From assembly GCF_017565705.1 (NCBI RefSeq), contig NZ_JAGDYL010000014.1, forward strand, positions 1 through 64,000: DNA of 64,000 nt, in the 5' to 3' direction. Origin of the DNA: Leucobacter ruminantium (lineage in GTDB: Bacteria > Actinomycetota > Actinomycetes > Actinomycetales > Microbacteriaceae). Both the position numbers and the translations under genes were made by a program. Under the pieces are notes generated by a model. The model saw only the letters and a list, made by a program, of their open reading frames with translations. It did no database searches and was not told where the DNA came from. Shown here piece after piece: positions 16,841 through 24,261 of this stretch (positions within the stretch are counted from its first letter, which is position 1; each line of letters opens with the position of its first letter).

Positions 16841-16908
16841 GCTGTTCAGCCTTGTGCGGAAACGCCTGTTGACTCGGGCATTACGATCTTCGCCGCCACC
16901 CTTGAAGG

Positions 16909-17904
16909 ATGGAGCTTTCACCGATCTACACCACCGAACCGATGGCGACCCGCGCGCTGGCCGCTGAGATCCGCCAGGACGCCCGCCGCTTCCTGAACCT
17001 GCTCAGACACCGGAGCGGCGCGCGGAGCTTCGGTGCCCTGCAGCGGGTACGGTGCGAAGCCCTCGAGCAGGTCGACGTGCTCCTCGAGTTCGAACGCGAC
17101 GGCGAACCCTACCTGGTCGGCATCGAAGCGAAGTTCAACCACGAGTTGGGCCGCGACCAGATCTCGCGGGAGAGCTCGGCCCTCGACACGCTCTTCGTGC
17201 TCGTCCCCGACTTCGATGCCGTGCCCGAGTGGCTCCACGACGAGTTCCCCGAGGTTCCGGTGATCGGCTGGAAGGAGACCCTGGAGTGTTTTATCGCCCC
17301 TCGGATCACGATCGATGATCTCGCCGCGATCAAGGTCCCCAAGGTCGCCATCGAGGCGCAGCTCAACGGGCTCTCCTTCGAGGGGCGGCTGGTCGGTTGG
17401 CGCATCGAGACGGAGCGCAACGGCAACGGCAATCCCTCCATCGTCTTCGAGTCGCCCGAACTGCCCGACGGCCGCACGCTCCGGGGGCAGATCCAGGTCG
17501 TGGGCCGCGGTGTGCCGGATCAGGTGGAGGACGTGCGCCTCGAGAGCCACATCGGCATCGCAGTATCCGAGGACGAGACGAGTTACTTCGACCCCGAGCG
17601 GTCGGATTCCGTGCCCATCTGGATCGAGAACCTGAAGACGCTTCAGCGCGAAGTGCTCACGGGAGAGGAGGACCGGCTGCTCATCAGCCGACGCGCACCG
17701 GGCACGAGCCGGCGAGCGCTCGGGAGGTGGAAGAAGCCGCTGGCGCAGAAGCACCTCGGCGAGCACGCCTACCTCGCGAAAGGGTACACGGACGGCTGGG
17801 CGATCGGCCCGAAGACCAAGAACGTTCCTCTGGAACGGCTCGAAGAGCTTGCAACGGTCACCGCCGAGATCTTCGAGCGCTGGTACGCCGCCGAAACCAG
17901 CTGA
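16909..17904 (+). CDS. PD-(D/E)XK nuclease-like protein, orphan
   Basis: A 331-residue protein. Residues about 50-80 carry a restriction-endonuclease-like core: VDVLLEFERDG...YLVGIEAKF gives D56, E73 and K75 in the D...ExK order that binds metal and cuts DNA in the PD-(D/E)XK superfamily. The next 40 residues (SALDTLFVLVPDFDAVPEW) fit the core strands. The C-terminal 200 residues are unrecognised and end in a basic, possibly DNA-binding region (RRAPGTSRRALGRWKK). No methyltransferase or specificity subunit lies nearby, so this is not an ordinary restriction system; a defence, mobile-element or repair role is open. The ATG at 16909 has GAAGG directly against it, so the start is not certain. 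Confidence 0.6.
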   Translation: MELSPIYTTEPMATRALAAEIRQDARRFLNLLRHRSGARSFGALQRVRCEALEQVDVLLEFERDGEPYLVGIEAKFNHELGRDQISRESSALDTLFVLVPDFDAVPEWLHDEFPEVPVIGWKETLECFIAPRITIDDLAAIKVPKVAIEAQLNGLSFEGRLVGWRIETERNGNGNPSIVFESPELPDGRTLRGQIQVVGRGVPDQVEDVRLESHIGIAVSEDETSYFDPERSDSVPIWIENLKTLQREVLTGEEDRLLISRRAPGTSRRALGRWKKPLAQKHLGEHAYLAKGYTDGWAIGPKTKNVPLERLEELATVTAEIFERWYAAETS

Positions 17905-17983
17905 ACCCCGACACGAGTGACGCGGAGCGATCGGCGGCACCAGCGGTGCGGTCGCCAGGAGCCTTCTGAGCGCGCGGCCCCGG

Positions 17984-18526
17984 TCAGCCGGCGCGGTGCT
18001 CGTGGATCGGCGTGTTCAGCACGGCATCGCCCAGTTCGAGGTAGAGCTGCCCCTCCGTCACCGAGACCGACACGGCGTTGCGCCGCGCGAGCGCTGCAAC
18101 GGCTCCGTCGATGAATCCCTGATCGAACGAGCGCAGCACGATGTCCTCCGCGCGGTGGATCGTCTTGCCCTCCCACGAGGCGAGCAGTTTCGCGGGGTCG
18201 CGGTGCGTATAGACGGCGACGCGGTCGGCGAGCTTGCTGCCGAAGTGCAGACGCTGGGCTTCGGGTGCACCGATCTCGATCCACGCGGTGACGCTGCCCG
18301 TGAGATCCCTCACGAGCACGGCAGGCTCCTCGGTCGAGGAGATCCCTCCCGCACCGAACGCGATACCCTCCTCGTATTCGAGGCAGTAGGCGAGCACCCG
18401 GGTCACCATGAACGCTTCGGTCTCCGAGGGATGCCGCGCCGCGCGCAGCGAGAACTCCTCGTAGACCCCGCGGTCGACGTCGGCCAGCTGCACCTCGAAG
18501 GTGTGGATCGTCGCACCAATCGCCAT
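17984..18526 (-). CDS. YaeQ family protein
   Basis: 180 residues, the normal size of YaeQ. The N terminus has the family pattern (ATIHTFEVQLADVDRGVYEE, then LRAARHPSETEAFMVTRVLA). Structures of this family show a PD-(D/E)XK-type fold, but the cellular role is unclear; early reports of a link to RfaH in enterobacteria are not general. The ATG at 18526 lies eight bases after a TAGGCT box and has no good ribosome site, pointing to a near-leaderless transcript. It is the downstream neighbour of the polymerase gene (18-base gap) but seems to have its own promoter. It contains the GAGGGATC octamer as AGG-GAT codons. Confidence 0.85.
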   Translation of the reverse strand: MAIGATIHTFEVQLADVDRGVYEEFSLRAARHPSETEAFMVTRVLAYCLEYEEGIAFGAGGISSTEEPAVLVRDLTGSVTAWIEIGAPEAQRLHFGSKLADRVAVYTHRDPAKLLASWEGKTIHRAEDIVLRSFDQGFIDGAVAALARRNAVSVSVTEGQLYLELGDAVLNTPIHEHRAG

Positions 18527-18534
18527 GACTCACG

Positions 18535-18540
18535 AGCCTA
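18535..18540 (-). promoter_or_regulatory. -10 box of the yaeQ-like gene
   Basis: TAGGCT on the minus strand, eight bases before ATG. It sits in the 18-base gap behind the polymerase gene. Confidence 0.45.
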
Positions 18541-18544
18541 CCTC

Positions 18545-20317
18545 TCAGTGCTTCGCCGCGCGCTCCGCGACTCTGACATCGAGCGGGAAATCGACGTCGG
18601 TGCTCCCGAACAGCAGCCGGCCGGCGGCCGCAGCAGCGGCCTCCACCGCCGCCGCCGCGTCCTCCGCCTGCTCGATCGGGGTGTGCACGATGACCTCGTC
18701 GTGCAGGAAGAACGCGAGGTGCGCACGACTCGAGAACGCGGAGCCCGAGGCGGTCGCCCGCGCCCCGCGGGCCTCGGGGAGGCGCGACAACCGCAGCCTC
18801 GTCTCGGCGAGCCAGGCGAGCGCCCACTCCGCGGCGGTGCCCTGCACGATGAAATTCCGCGTGAAGCGGCCGAAGTCGCGGGCCGAGCGGCGGGCACGGG
18901 CCTCGTCGGCCGCCGTCGCCCCGCTCCTCTGCGCTCGGGCCTGCACCTCGAACCATTCCGCGCTCGGCGCGGGCGACGAACGCCCGAGCCAGGTCGTCAC
19001 GATCCCTCCCCGCTCGCCCGCCGCGGCCGCCTCGTCGACCAGCCGCATCGCACGCGGAAAGCTCCGCCGCAGGCGCGGTACGAGCCGACCGCTGTCTCCG
19101 GTCGTCGACCCGTACATCGCGCCGAGCACCGCGATCTTCGCCTCCTGTCGGGTCTCAACGATCCCGCTCTCGACGATACCGTCGTAGAGATCCCTCCCCC
19201 GCCCCGCTGCCGCCATCGCCCGATCTCCCGACATCGCGGCGAGTACGCGCGGCTCCAGCTGCGAGACATCGGCCGAGACGAGCATCCACCCCGGATCGGC
19301 GCGGATCACCGGCCTCAGCAGGCGAGGGATCTGCAGCGCCCCACCACCGCTCGATGCCCAACGGCCGGTGACGACGCCCCCTGGCACGTAGACGGGACGG
19401 TACCGGCCCTCGCGCACCCAGTCGTCGATCCAGGCCCATCCGTTGGCCGACAGCAGGCGCGCCAGCTTCTTGTACTGCAGCAGCGGGGCGATCGCCGGAT
19501 GCTCATGCTCCGCGAGCTCCCACCTGGATGTGGACCCCACATCGATACCGGCGCGCCGCAGCGCACCCAGCAGCTTCGGCTGCGAGTCGATCGAGAGGTT
19601 GCGCGCACCGAGCTCCCTGCCGATCGCCTCGGCGAGCTCCCCCATCCTCGCGGGCTTCGCACCCCTGGCCGGGCGGGGTCCGAGAGCGTCCCGGAGGATC
19701 CTGTCGTGCTCCTCGGAGTCCCACGGCAGCCCGGCCGCGCGCATCTCGGCCGCAACGAGCGCCCCGGCGGATTCCGCGGCGAGCAGGAGGCGCAAACGTG
19801 CGCCGGGCTCTCCCGAGACGGCGTCGAGCACCGCGCGCTGACGGGCGAACTCCTCGCGCGCCTCCGCGAGGCCGTGCGGCACCGTGCGTGCGGAGTCGGC
19901 GGCCTCCTCGAGGTCGAAAAGCGCCGCCCCGCGCGACTCCGGTTCCGTCTCCACGGGCGCACGGCTCCACTCGGTCGCCTCGGCGAGCGCCAAACGGTCG
20001 GACACGAACTCCGAGCCCCGGAGGATCGCGTGCGTCAGCCGGAGGTCGTGGCAGCGCTCGATCCGCACCCCCTCGTCGAGCAGCCGCGGGAGCCAGTGCA
20101 CGGTGTCGCTCCACACCCAGCGAGGCGCGGAGCACGCCTCACGATCCCTCACGAACGCGGCCAACTCGGCCGGGGTGAACTCGACGGGCTCGCCCGCTCG
20201 ACCGGAGGCATCGACATCCACGGCCCCGATGCGGTCGCCCGCACCGCGCCCGAGCACGCACCAGCGCCCGGGCGCGACGGGCGCGTCGGAAGCATCGGGT
20301 GAGGGATCCGCGGTCAC
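18545..20317 (-). CDS. Bifunctional 3'-5' exonuclease/DNA polymerase, Pol I-like
   Basis: A 590-residue family A polymerase of the short actinobacterial type, distinct from full-length PolA because it lacks a 5' nuclease domain. The polymerase motifs are visible: motif A VSADVSQLEPRVLAAMSGD, motif B with RQEAKIAVLGAMYG, and motif C FFLHDEVIVHTP. The N-terminal 200 residues are an exonuclease-like domain whose acidic catalytic residues look poorly kept, so proofreading is doubtful. It probably works in DNA repair or gap filling. The start is GTG 20317, exactly six bases after TAACGT, so it is probably leaderless. It holds several copies of the GAGGGATC octamer. Confidence 0.88.
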   Translation of the reverse strand: MTADPSPDASDAPVAPGRWCVLGRGAGDRIGAVDVDASGRAGEPVEFTPAELAAFVRDREACSAPRWVWSDTVHWLPRLLDEGVRIERCHDLRLTHAILRGSEFVSDRLALAEATEWSRAPVETEPESRGAALFDLEEAADSARTVPHGLAEAREEFARQRAVLDAVSGEPGARLRLLLAAESAGALVAAEMRAAGLPWDSEEHDRILRDALGPRPARGAKPARMGELAEAIGRELGARNLSIDSQPKLLGALRRAGIDVGSTSRWELAEHEHPAIAPLLQYKKLARLLSANGWAWIDDWVREGRYRPVYVPGGVVTGRWASSGGGALQIPRLLRPVIRADPGWMLVSADVSQLEPRVLAAMSGDRAMAAAGRGRDLYDGIVESGIVETRQEAKIAVLGAMYGSTTGDSGRLVPRLRRSFPRAMRLVDEAAAAGERGGIVTTWLGRSSPAPSAEWFEVQARAQRSGATAADEARARRSARDFGRFTRNFIVQGTAAEWALAWLAETRLRLSRLPEARGARATASGSAFSSRAHLAFFLHDEVIVHTPIEQAEDAAAAVEAAAAAAGRLLFGSTDVDFPLDVRVAERAAKH

Positions 20318-20323
20318 GCGACC

Positions 20324-20329
20324 ACGTTA
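20324..20329 (-). promoter_or_regulatory. -10 box of the Pol I-like gene, leaderless start
   Basis: TAACGT on the minus strand, six bases (GGTCGC), then GTG. No ribosome site is present. Confidence 0.5.
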
Positions 20330-20398
20330 CCGCCGGCCGGCGACATCGACGCCTCCCGTTCCCGACTCAACCGCCGGCTGGCCAGGCGCAGGCGCGGC

Positions 20399-20959
20399 TT
20401 ATCGGAGGCGCCGCTCCCAGAACTCGCGCAGCTGCTCGCTCTTGCGGAAGACGACCTCGTCCCATTCGGCGTCGGTCGTGGAACTGTCGGCGAAGTCCGA
20501 TGGGATCTTGAAGATCTGCAGGGCCGTGCCGAATCGCGCGCATACGGCGGCGTAGGCGTAGCCCTCCATGTCGACGAGCGCCGCGCCCAGCCCCGCGATG
20601 CGGGATCGCTGCTCGTCGCTCTTCACGAACACGTCGCCCGTCGCCATCACGGTGCGCTGCGCATCCGGCAGCAACGCCTCGCCCGCGGGGCGCAGGGTCG
20701 GCGACGGCAGTGAGAAGTCGTGCTGCACGAGCCCCGTCACCTGGTAGACGGTGTCGAGATCGAGGCGGCTCGCGCCGTCTCCGACGACGCCGGCCGTACC
20801 GAGCACCACCACCCGCTCGATGCCGCCCGCGGCGAGCGCCGCGGACAGCGCCGTGGCGGCGTTGACCTTTCCGACGCCCGTTACCAGGTGCTCGACGTCG
20901 GCGAACGCCGTCGCCTCGTCGCCGTGCGCGAATACGAGCAGCGTGCCCGGCTCAGCCAT
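20399..20959 (-). CDS. MTA/SAH nucleosidase-like protein (phosphorylase superfamily)
   Basis: A 186-residue protein of the PNP/UDP phosphorylase superfamily. The fold markers are VTGVGKVNAATALSAAL, VVVLGTAGV, the DMEGYAYAAVCARFG stretch that holds the ribose-contacting Met-Glu, and KIPSDFADSS with the catalytic Asp region. It is shorter than typical MTA/SAH nucleosidase (about 230), mostly at the N terminus. The gene lies 760 bases from luxS, the next enzyme after SAH nucleosidase in the methyl cycle, which favours an SAH/MTA substrate over another nucleoside. The ATG at 20959 has GGGAGAA before it. A TAGTGT box (21007-21012) and a LexA-box-like sequence lie upstream. Confidence 0.72.
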   Translation of the reverse strand: MAEPGTLLVFAHGDEATAFADVEHLVTGVGKVNAATALSAALAAGGIERVVVLGTAGVVGDGASRLDLDTVYQVTGLVQHDFSLPSPTLRPAGEALLPDAQRTVMATGDVFVKSDEQRSRIAGLGAALVDMEGYAYAAVCARFGTALQIFKIPSDFADSSTTDAEWDEVVFRKSEQLREFWERRLR

Positions 20960-21315
20960 GTCTTCTCCCAGCGGCGCGGCGCGCCCGTCGAAACGAATTC
21001 GAACCCACACTAGCGTTTCTCGAAAGAATGTTCTAAACTGAACTGCTGAGCACGCAGCAGACCCGCGTTTTCCGCCCCGGCGCCACCGGCACCAGCCGTC
21101 CCGGGCGATGCAGAAATCGACTCCCGCGGAGGTCGCAGCGGCTCTCAGTAGGCGGCTACCGCTGTGCCGCCCGAAACCGGCGTTCCGATGCCACAACGAC
21201 GAGCCGTGAGACAACCGGCCCGAGGATCGGCGCGCCGACATCCGTCGCGATCCGCAACGGATGCCGCACCACACCGCTCGCGAGCGTCGTCGCCGCGAGC
21301 GCAGAAAGGACCATC
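20960..21315. other. Divergent intergenic region, 356 bases
   Basis: Lies between the nucleosidase-like gene (leftwards) and a small-protein gene (rightwards). It holds TAGTGT (minus strand, 21007-21012), a possible LexA box at 21020-21035 and a GAAAGGA ribosome site for the small gene. The remainder (about 21050-21300) shows no convincing coding frame or RNA structure. Confidence 0.6.
21020..21035. promoter_or_regulatory. LexA-box-like sequence
   Basis: TCGAAAGAATGTTCTA differs at two symmetric positions from the actinobacterial SOS box TCGAAC-N4-GTTCGA. It lies about 8 bases upstream of the TAGTGT box of the nucleosidase-like gene, that is, in its -35 region. A weak candidate. Confidence 0.3.
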
Positions 21316-21603
21316 ATGACGAACCAGAACCGAATCCGACCGGGCACGACCGCGCCGAAGCGCACGCCCTACCACTCGCTGGGAGACGGCGACATGCGCA
21401 TCCCCGAGTGGGCGCAGCACCGCTCCGTCTACCGCTCCTCGGGGCGCACCCTCTATCTCGTCGACACCGACAGCCTGGGCGAGGCCCGCAGCGACCTCGC
21501 CCGACTCGACCGCGCAGGTTGGGAGGTGCGCATCGCGGAGTCCCCCGAGGGATCCGGCGCGCGCATCGCGCTCACTCGCCGCGAGCTCGCCCGAGCGGCA
21601 TGA
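21316..21603 (+). CDS. Small protein of unknown function, 95 aa
   Basis: I do not recognise this 95-residue protein. It is soluble and basic at the N terminus ([21 protein letters not shown]), with a compact C-terminal half ([20 protein letters not shown] then GWEVRIAES) that reads like an alpha/beta fold. The start at 21316 is well supported by AGAAAGGA ten bases upstream, and codon use is normal for the genome. It precedes luxS on the same strand with a 115-base gap holding a strong 22-bp palindrome, so the two are probably separate units. The GAGGGATC octamer occurs near its end. Confidence 0.6.
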   Translation: MTNQNRIRPGTTAPKRTPYHSLGDGDMRIPEWAQHRSVYRSSGRTLYLVDTDSLGEARSDLARLDRAGWEVRIAESPEGSGARIALTRRELARAA

Positions 21604-21652
21604 CCGCGGTGGCGCTGCGGCCGCCGCGCCGCCGCACCCGCGCACCACGGCA

Positions 21653-21701
21653 GAGGCCGAGGCGACTTCCCGCGTCACACGCGGGAAGTCGCCCCGGCCT
21701 C
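21653..21701. promoter_or_regulatory. 22-bp-arm palindrome upstream of luxS
   Basis: Bases 21653-21674 pair with 21680-21701 with one A-C mismatch and a five-base loop (tcaca). The right arm ends five bases before the TACACT -10 box of luxS, so the palindrome covers the -35 region. It could be an operator, or the terminator of the upstream small gene, or both. No T-run follows, which weakens the terminator reading. Confidence 0.6.
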
Positions 21702-21706
21702 GTCGC

Positions 21707-21712
21707 TACACT
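21707..21712 (+). promoter_or_regulatory. -10 box of luxS, leaderless start
   Basis: TACACT, six bases (GGCCGC), then ATG of luxS at 21719. There is no ribosome site. The same TACACTGG-N4-ATG layout precedes mutY at 57980. Confidence 0.6.
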
Positions 21713-21718
21713 GGCCGC

Positions 21719-22210
21719 ATGAGCGACGTCGAACTTGCCGAGGTTGAGAGCTTCTCCCTGGACCACACGAAGGTGCTGGCCCCCTACGTGCGCCTCATCG
21801 GCGTGGAGCACGGCCCGAAGGGCGATGCGATCTCGAACTACGACATCAGGCTCGTGCAGCCGAACGCCGGCGAGATCCCGACCGCGGGGCTGCACACGAT
21901 CGAGCACACGATCGCCGGCCTGCTGCGCACCCGCTTCGACGGCCTGATCGACATCTCGCCGTTCGGCTGCCGCACCGGCTTCCACATGATCGCGTGGGGC
22001 GAGCCGACCCCGGCCGAGGTCGCCGCGGCGATCAAGAGCTCGCTCGAGGACCTCGTCGAGCGCGTCACCTGGGAGGATGTGCCCGGCACCACCGCCGAGA
22101 GCTGCGGCAACTACCGCGACCACAGCCTGCACTCGGCGAAGGAGTGGGCGAAGCAGGTGCTCGACCAGGGCATCAGTCTCGACGCGTTCGATCGCTCCGA
22201 GATCGCGTAA
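21719..22210 (+). CDS. luxS: S-ribosylhomocysteine lyase LuxS
   Basis: 163 residues, normal for LuxS. It splits S-ribosylhomocysteine into homocysteine and DPD, the AI-2 precursor, closing the two-step recycling of S-adenosylhomocysteine. The metal site is intact: H59 and H63 in HTIEH and C129 in [12 protein letters not shown]; the catalytic C84 is in PFGCRTG. The start at 21719 is six bases from a TACACT box, so translation is probably leaderless. The nucleosidase-like gene that would supply its substrate lies to the left on the other strand, and an MTA/SAH deaminase-like gene to the right. AI-2 signalling itself is not shown by the sequence; metabolic recycling is the safe reading. Confidence 0.97.
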   Translation: MSDVELAEVESFSLDHTKVLAPYVRLIGVEHGPKGDAISNYDIRLVQPNAGEIPTAGLHTIEHTIAGLLRTRFDGLIDISPFGCRTGFHMIAWGEPTPAEVAAAIKSSLEDLVERVTWEDVPGTTAESCGNYRDHSLHSAKEWAKQVLDQGISLDAFDRSEIA

Positions 22211-22290
22211 GAGGGAGCGCCCAACTCCAGCTTCAGTCAGCTGGTGCGTGATGCCTCCTGCCTCTTCGCACCGCCGAGGGCGAGGGATCC

Positions 22291-22629
22291 CTACTCTCCC
22301 TGAGACTCCACCGTGCGCGGGGCGTATCCGTTGCGCCGCTCGAAGTCGGCGATGAGCTCGAATTCCTCGACCCGCCCTCCGGCCTGCAGCCGCAGCAGAT
22401 ACGGCAGGAGCCATTCAGCCTCGGCCTTCGCGAAGTGCTCGTCCCACCGCCCGGAGAGCGCCTCATCGAGGCAGACCACGCTCCCGTGCGCGCCGTGGGC
22501 GTCACCCTCGGAGAAGCCGACCTTCGCGGGCAGCGGGCTCACGCTCACGTCGACCGAGTACGGGTAGAGGTAAGGCGCACCCGGCTCGAGGACCAGCCGG
22601 TTCGAGGCGAGCATCAGGAAGCGGCGCAC
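22291..22629 (-). CDS. Conserved small protein, unknown function
   Basis: I do not recognise this 112-residue soluble protein. It opens VRRFLMLASNRLVLEPGAPYLYPYS and has an acidic, helical C terminus ending in QGE. A weak AGGGA lies eight bases before the GTG at 22629; an internal ATG at 22614 is a possible alternative. It begins eight bases after the stop codon of the amidohydrolase, so the two are very likely one transcript, and its job may relate to that enzyme. The mix of Tyr/Trp/Leu residues and the ribosome site argue that it is translated. Confidence 0.55.
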   Translation of the reverse strand: MRRFLMLASNRLVLEPGAPYLYPYSVDVSVSPLPAKVGFSEGDAHGAHGSVVCLDEALSGRWDEHFAKAEAEWLLPYLLRLQAGGRVEEFELIADFERRNGYAPRTVESQGE

Positions 22630-22637
22630 GGCGATCC

Positions 22638-23951
22638 CTATTCCGTCGGCACAAGGCGCTCGCGCGCCGCCCGCGCCCGATGCCTGATATCGGCGGCATC
22701 GAGAGTCAGGTGCTCGCCGTCGGCGTAGAGGTGGCGCCCGCCGACGAACACGTGCCGCACATCGGCGCCGCGCGCCGCGAACACGAGGTGCGAGACCAAC
22801 CGTTCGGGAGTGAACGGCGCCGCCGAGGCCCCCGTCACGTCGAGCGCGATCACATCCGCGAACGCGCCGACCCGCAGCGCTCCCGACTCCGGGAAGCCGA
22901 TCGCCTCCGCTCCCCCGCGCGTCGCGATGTCGAGCACGGTCGGAGCCAGGACGGCCGCCGCGTCCTCCCGGGCTCCCCGGTGCAGGATGGCGGAGAGCTT
23001 GAGCTCCTCGAAGAGGTCGAGGGAGTTGTTGCTCGCGACCGAATCGGTGCCGATGCTCAGCCTGGCGCCGGCGTCGATCATCTCGGGCAGCGGAGCGATG
23101 CCGTTGCCGAGCTTGAGGTTGGAAACCGGGTTGTGGCTGATCGACGTGCGCGTCTCGGCGAACCGCGCGATCTCTCCGCCCGTCAGGTGCACGCAGTGCG
23201 CCGCGTGCACCTCCGCGTCGAAGAAGTCGAGCGAATCGAGATAGGCGCCGGGCGTCATGCCGTGCTGCTCGGTGATCTGCGCGACCTCGGCCGCGGACTC
23301 GGAGATATGGGTGTGGACTGGGATGCCGAGCCGCAGCGACCGCTCCCGCACGTCGCGCAGGAACTCGGGCGTGCACGTGTACGGCGCGTGCGGAGCGTAA
23401 CCGATGCGCACGAGCGGGTCGTCGGCGTAGCGGGCGGCGAGGCGTTCCGTCTCCGCGAGCACCTCGGCGCCGGTCCAGCTCGACACCGACGGGTAGGCGA
23501 CGTGCTCCGCGTTCGAGCAGGCGAGCGAGGCGAACACGCGCAGGCCCGCGGCGCGCACGCGCTCTACCAGCGCCTCATCCCAGAAGTACATGTCGGCGAA
23601 CGCGACCGTGCCCGTCTCGATCATCTCGAGCAGCGCGAGTTCGAGCCCGGCCACCAGGTCGTCGTGGGTCAGCCGCTGCTCGATGCCCTGCACGATCGCA
23701 AGCCACGGCATGAAGCCCTCGTCGTCCGAGACGCCCCGCTGCAGCGTCATCGCGGAGTGGGTGTGTCCGTTCACGAGGCCGGGCATGAGCACATGGCCCG
23801 TGAGGTCGTGGGTCACGGCCGATCCCGTCCTGAGGGATCCCGCGTAGGTGATGCGGCCGCTCGCGTCGAATGCGAGTTCCGCGTTTGCGATCGGCCCATC
23901 CGGGGTCAGCATCGCATCGGCGCGGATGACGGTCTCGGGTGCAGGATTCAT
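22638..23951 (-). CDS. Amidohydrolase, MTA/SAH deaminase-like
   Basis: A 437-residue member of the metal-dependent amidohydrolase (ATZ/TRZ) group. It shows the metal ligands HTH in VNGHTHSAMTLQRG, HTHISE, HCVHL and the late Asp in GTDSVASNNSLDLFEE. The SNN-L-D-F segment after the metal Asp is characteristic of 5'-methylthioadenosine/S-adenosylhomocysteine deaminases, which produce inosine analogues. The neighbourhood (nucleosidase-like gene and luxS within 4 kb) supports an SAH/MTA substrate, but guanine or other purine-ring deaminases share the fold. The ATG at 23951 has a weak GGAACG site. The start is chosen to give the normal N terminus (MNPAPETVIRADAMLTPDG). Confidence 0.8.
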   Translation of the reverse strand: MNPAPETVIRADAMLTPDGPIANAELAFDASGRITYAGSLRTGSAVTHDLTGHVLMPGLVNGHTHSAMTLQRGVSDDEGFMPWLAIVQGIEQRLTHDDLVAGLELALLEMIETGTVAFADMYFWDEALVERVRAAGLRVFASLACSNAEHVAYPSVSSWTGAEVLAETERLAARYADDPLVRIGYAPHAPYTCTPEFLRDVRERSLRLGIPVHTHISESAAEVAQITEQHGMTPGAYLDSLDFFDAEVHAAHCVHLTGGEIARFAETRTSISHNPVSNLKLGNGIAPLPEMIDAGARLSIGTDSVASNNSLDLFEELKLSAILHRGAREDAAAVLAPTVLDIATRGGAEAIGFPESGALRVGAFADVIALDVTGASAAPFTPERLVSHLVFAARGADVRHVFVGGRHLYADGEHLTLDAADIRHRARAARERLVPTE

Positions 23952-24072
23952 CGTTCCATCATCGCCGATCTTCCGCTCCCGCGTCGACGTGCGGGCCCGC
24001 CGCGCCGCCCGCCGCCTGCGCCGACACGCGGCCTTCCGCGTCGCCCGCCAGCCGCCCGACATGCGGCCTTCC

Positions 24073-24119
24073 GCACGAGATGGGGGCTGATGCAACGTGC
24101 AGAGACCCTCATCTCGTGC
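24073..24119. repeat. Inverted repeat of the GCACGAGATG-GGG unit
   Basis: Bases 24073-24086 (gcacgagatggggg) match the reverse complement of 24106-24119 with one mismatch. A third related unit (ctcacctcgtgc) lies at about 24127-24138. It may terminate uppS transcripts. Confidence 0.6.
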
Positions 24120-24181
24120 ATAAGCCCTCACCTCGTGCGTGAATGGGGCAGCGCGGGGAGGGGTTGGCGCGGGAGAGGACC

Positions 24182-24253
24182 GACGCGGGAGCAGGCCGGC
24201 GGGGGCAGGCAGACGCGGGCAGGCCGGCGGGGGGCAGACGCGGGCAGGCCGGC
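24182..24253. repeat. Tandem repeat, unit about 25 bp, three copies
   Basis: Each copy contains GACGCGGGcAGGCCGGC followed by a G-run, except the last, which runs into TCCG. The two downstream copies are nearly identical, so duplication is recent. Confidence 0.7.
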
Positions 24254-24261
24254 TCCGCCGA

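Noticed and set aside
16869-16887. TTGACT...TACGAT as a promoter for the nuclease-like gene
   Set aside because: The hexamers are only seven bases apart; a working spacer is about 17.
13349-17950. A complete integrative element with att sites in tRNA-Ser
   Set aside because: I found no integrase gene and no second copy of the tRNA 3' end, so only an accessory stretch can be claimed.
16909-18526. A restriction-modification system from the nuclease-like gene and the YaeQ-like gene
   Set aside because: No methyltransferase or specificity gene is near, and the two genes face each other with separate promoters.
17996-20302. 768-codon plus-strand frame opposite the polymerase gene
   Set aside because: Shadow of the polymerase, which has all three family A motifs on the other strand.
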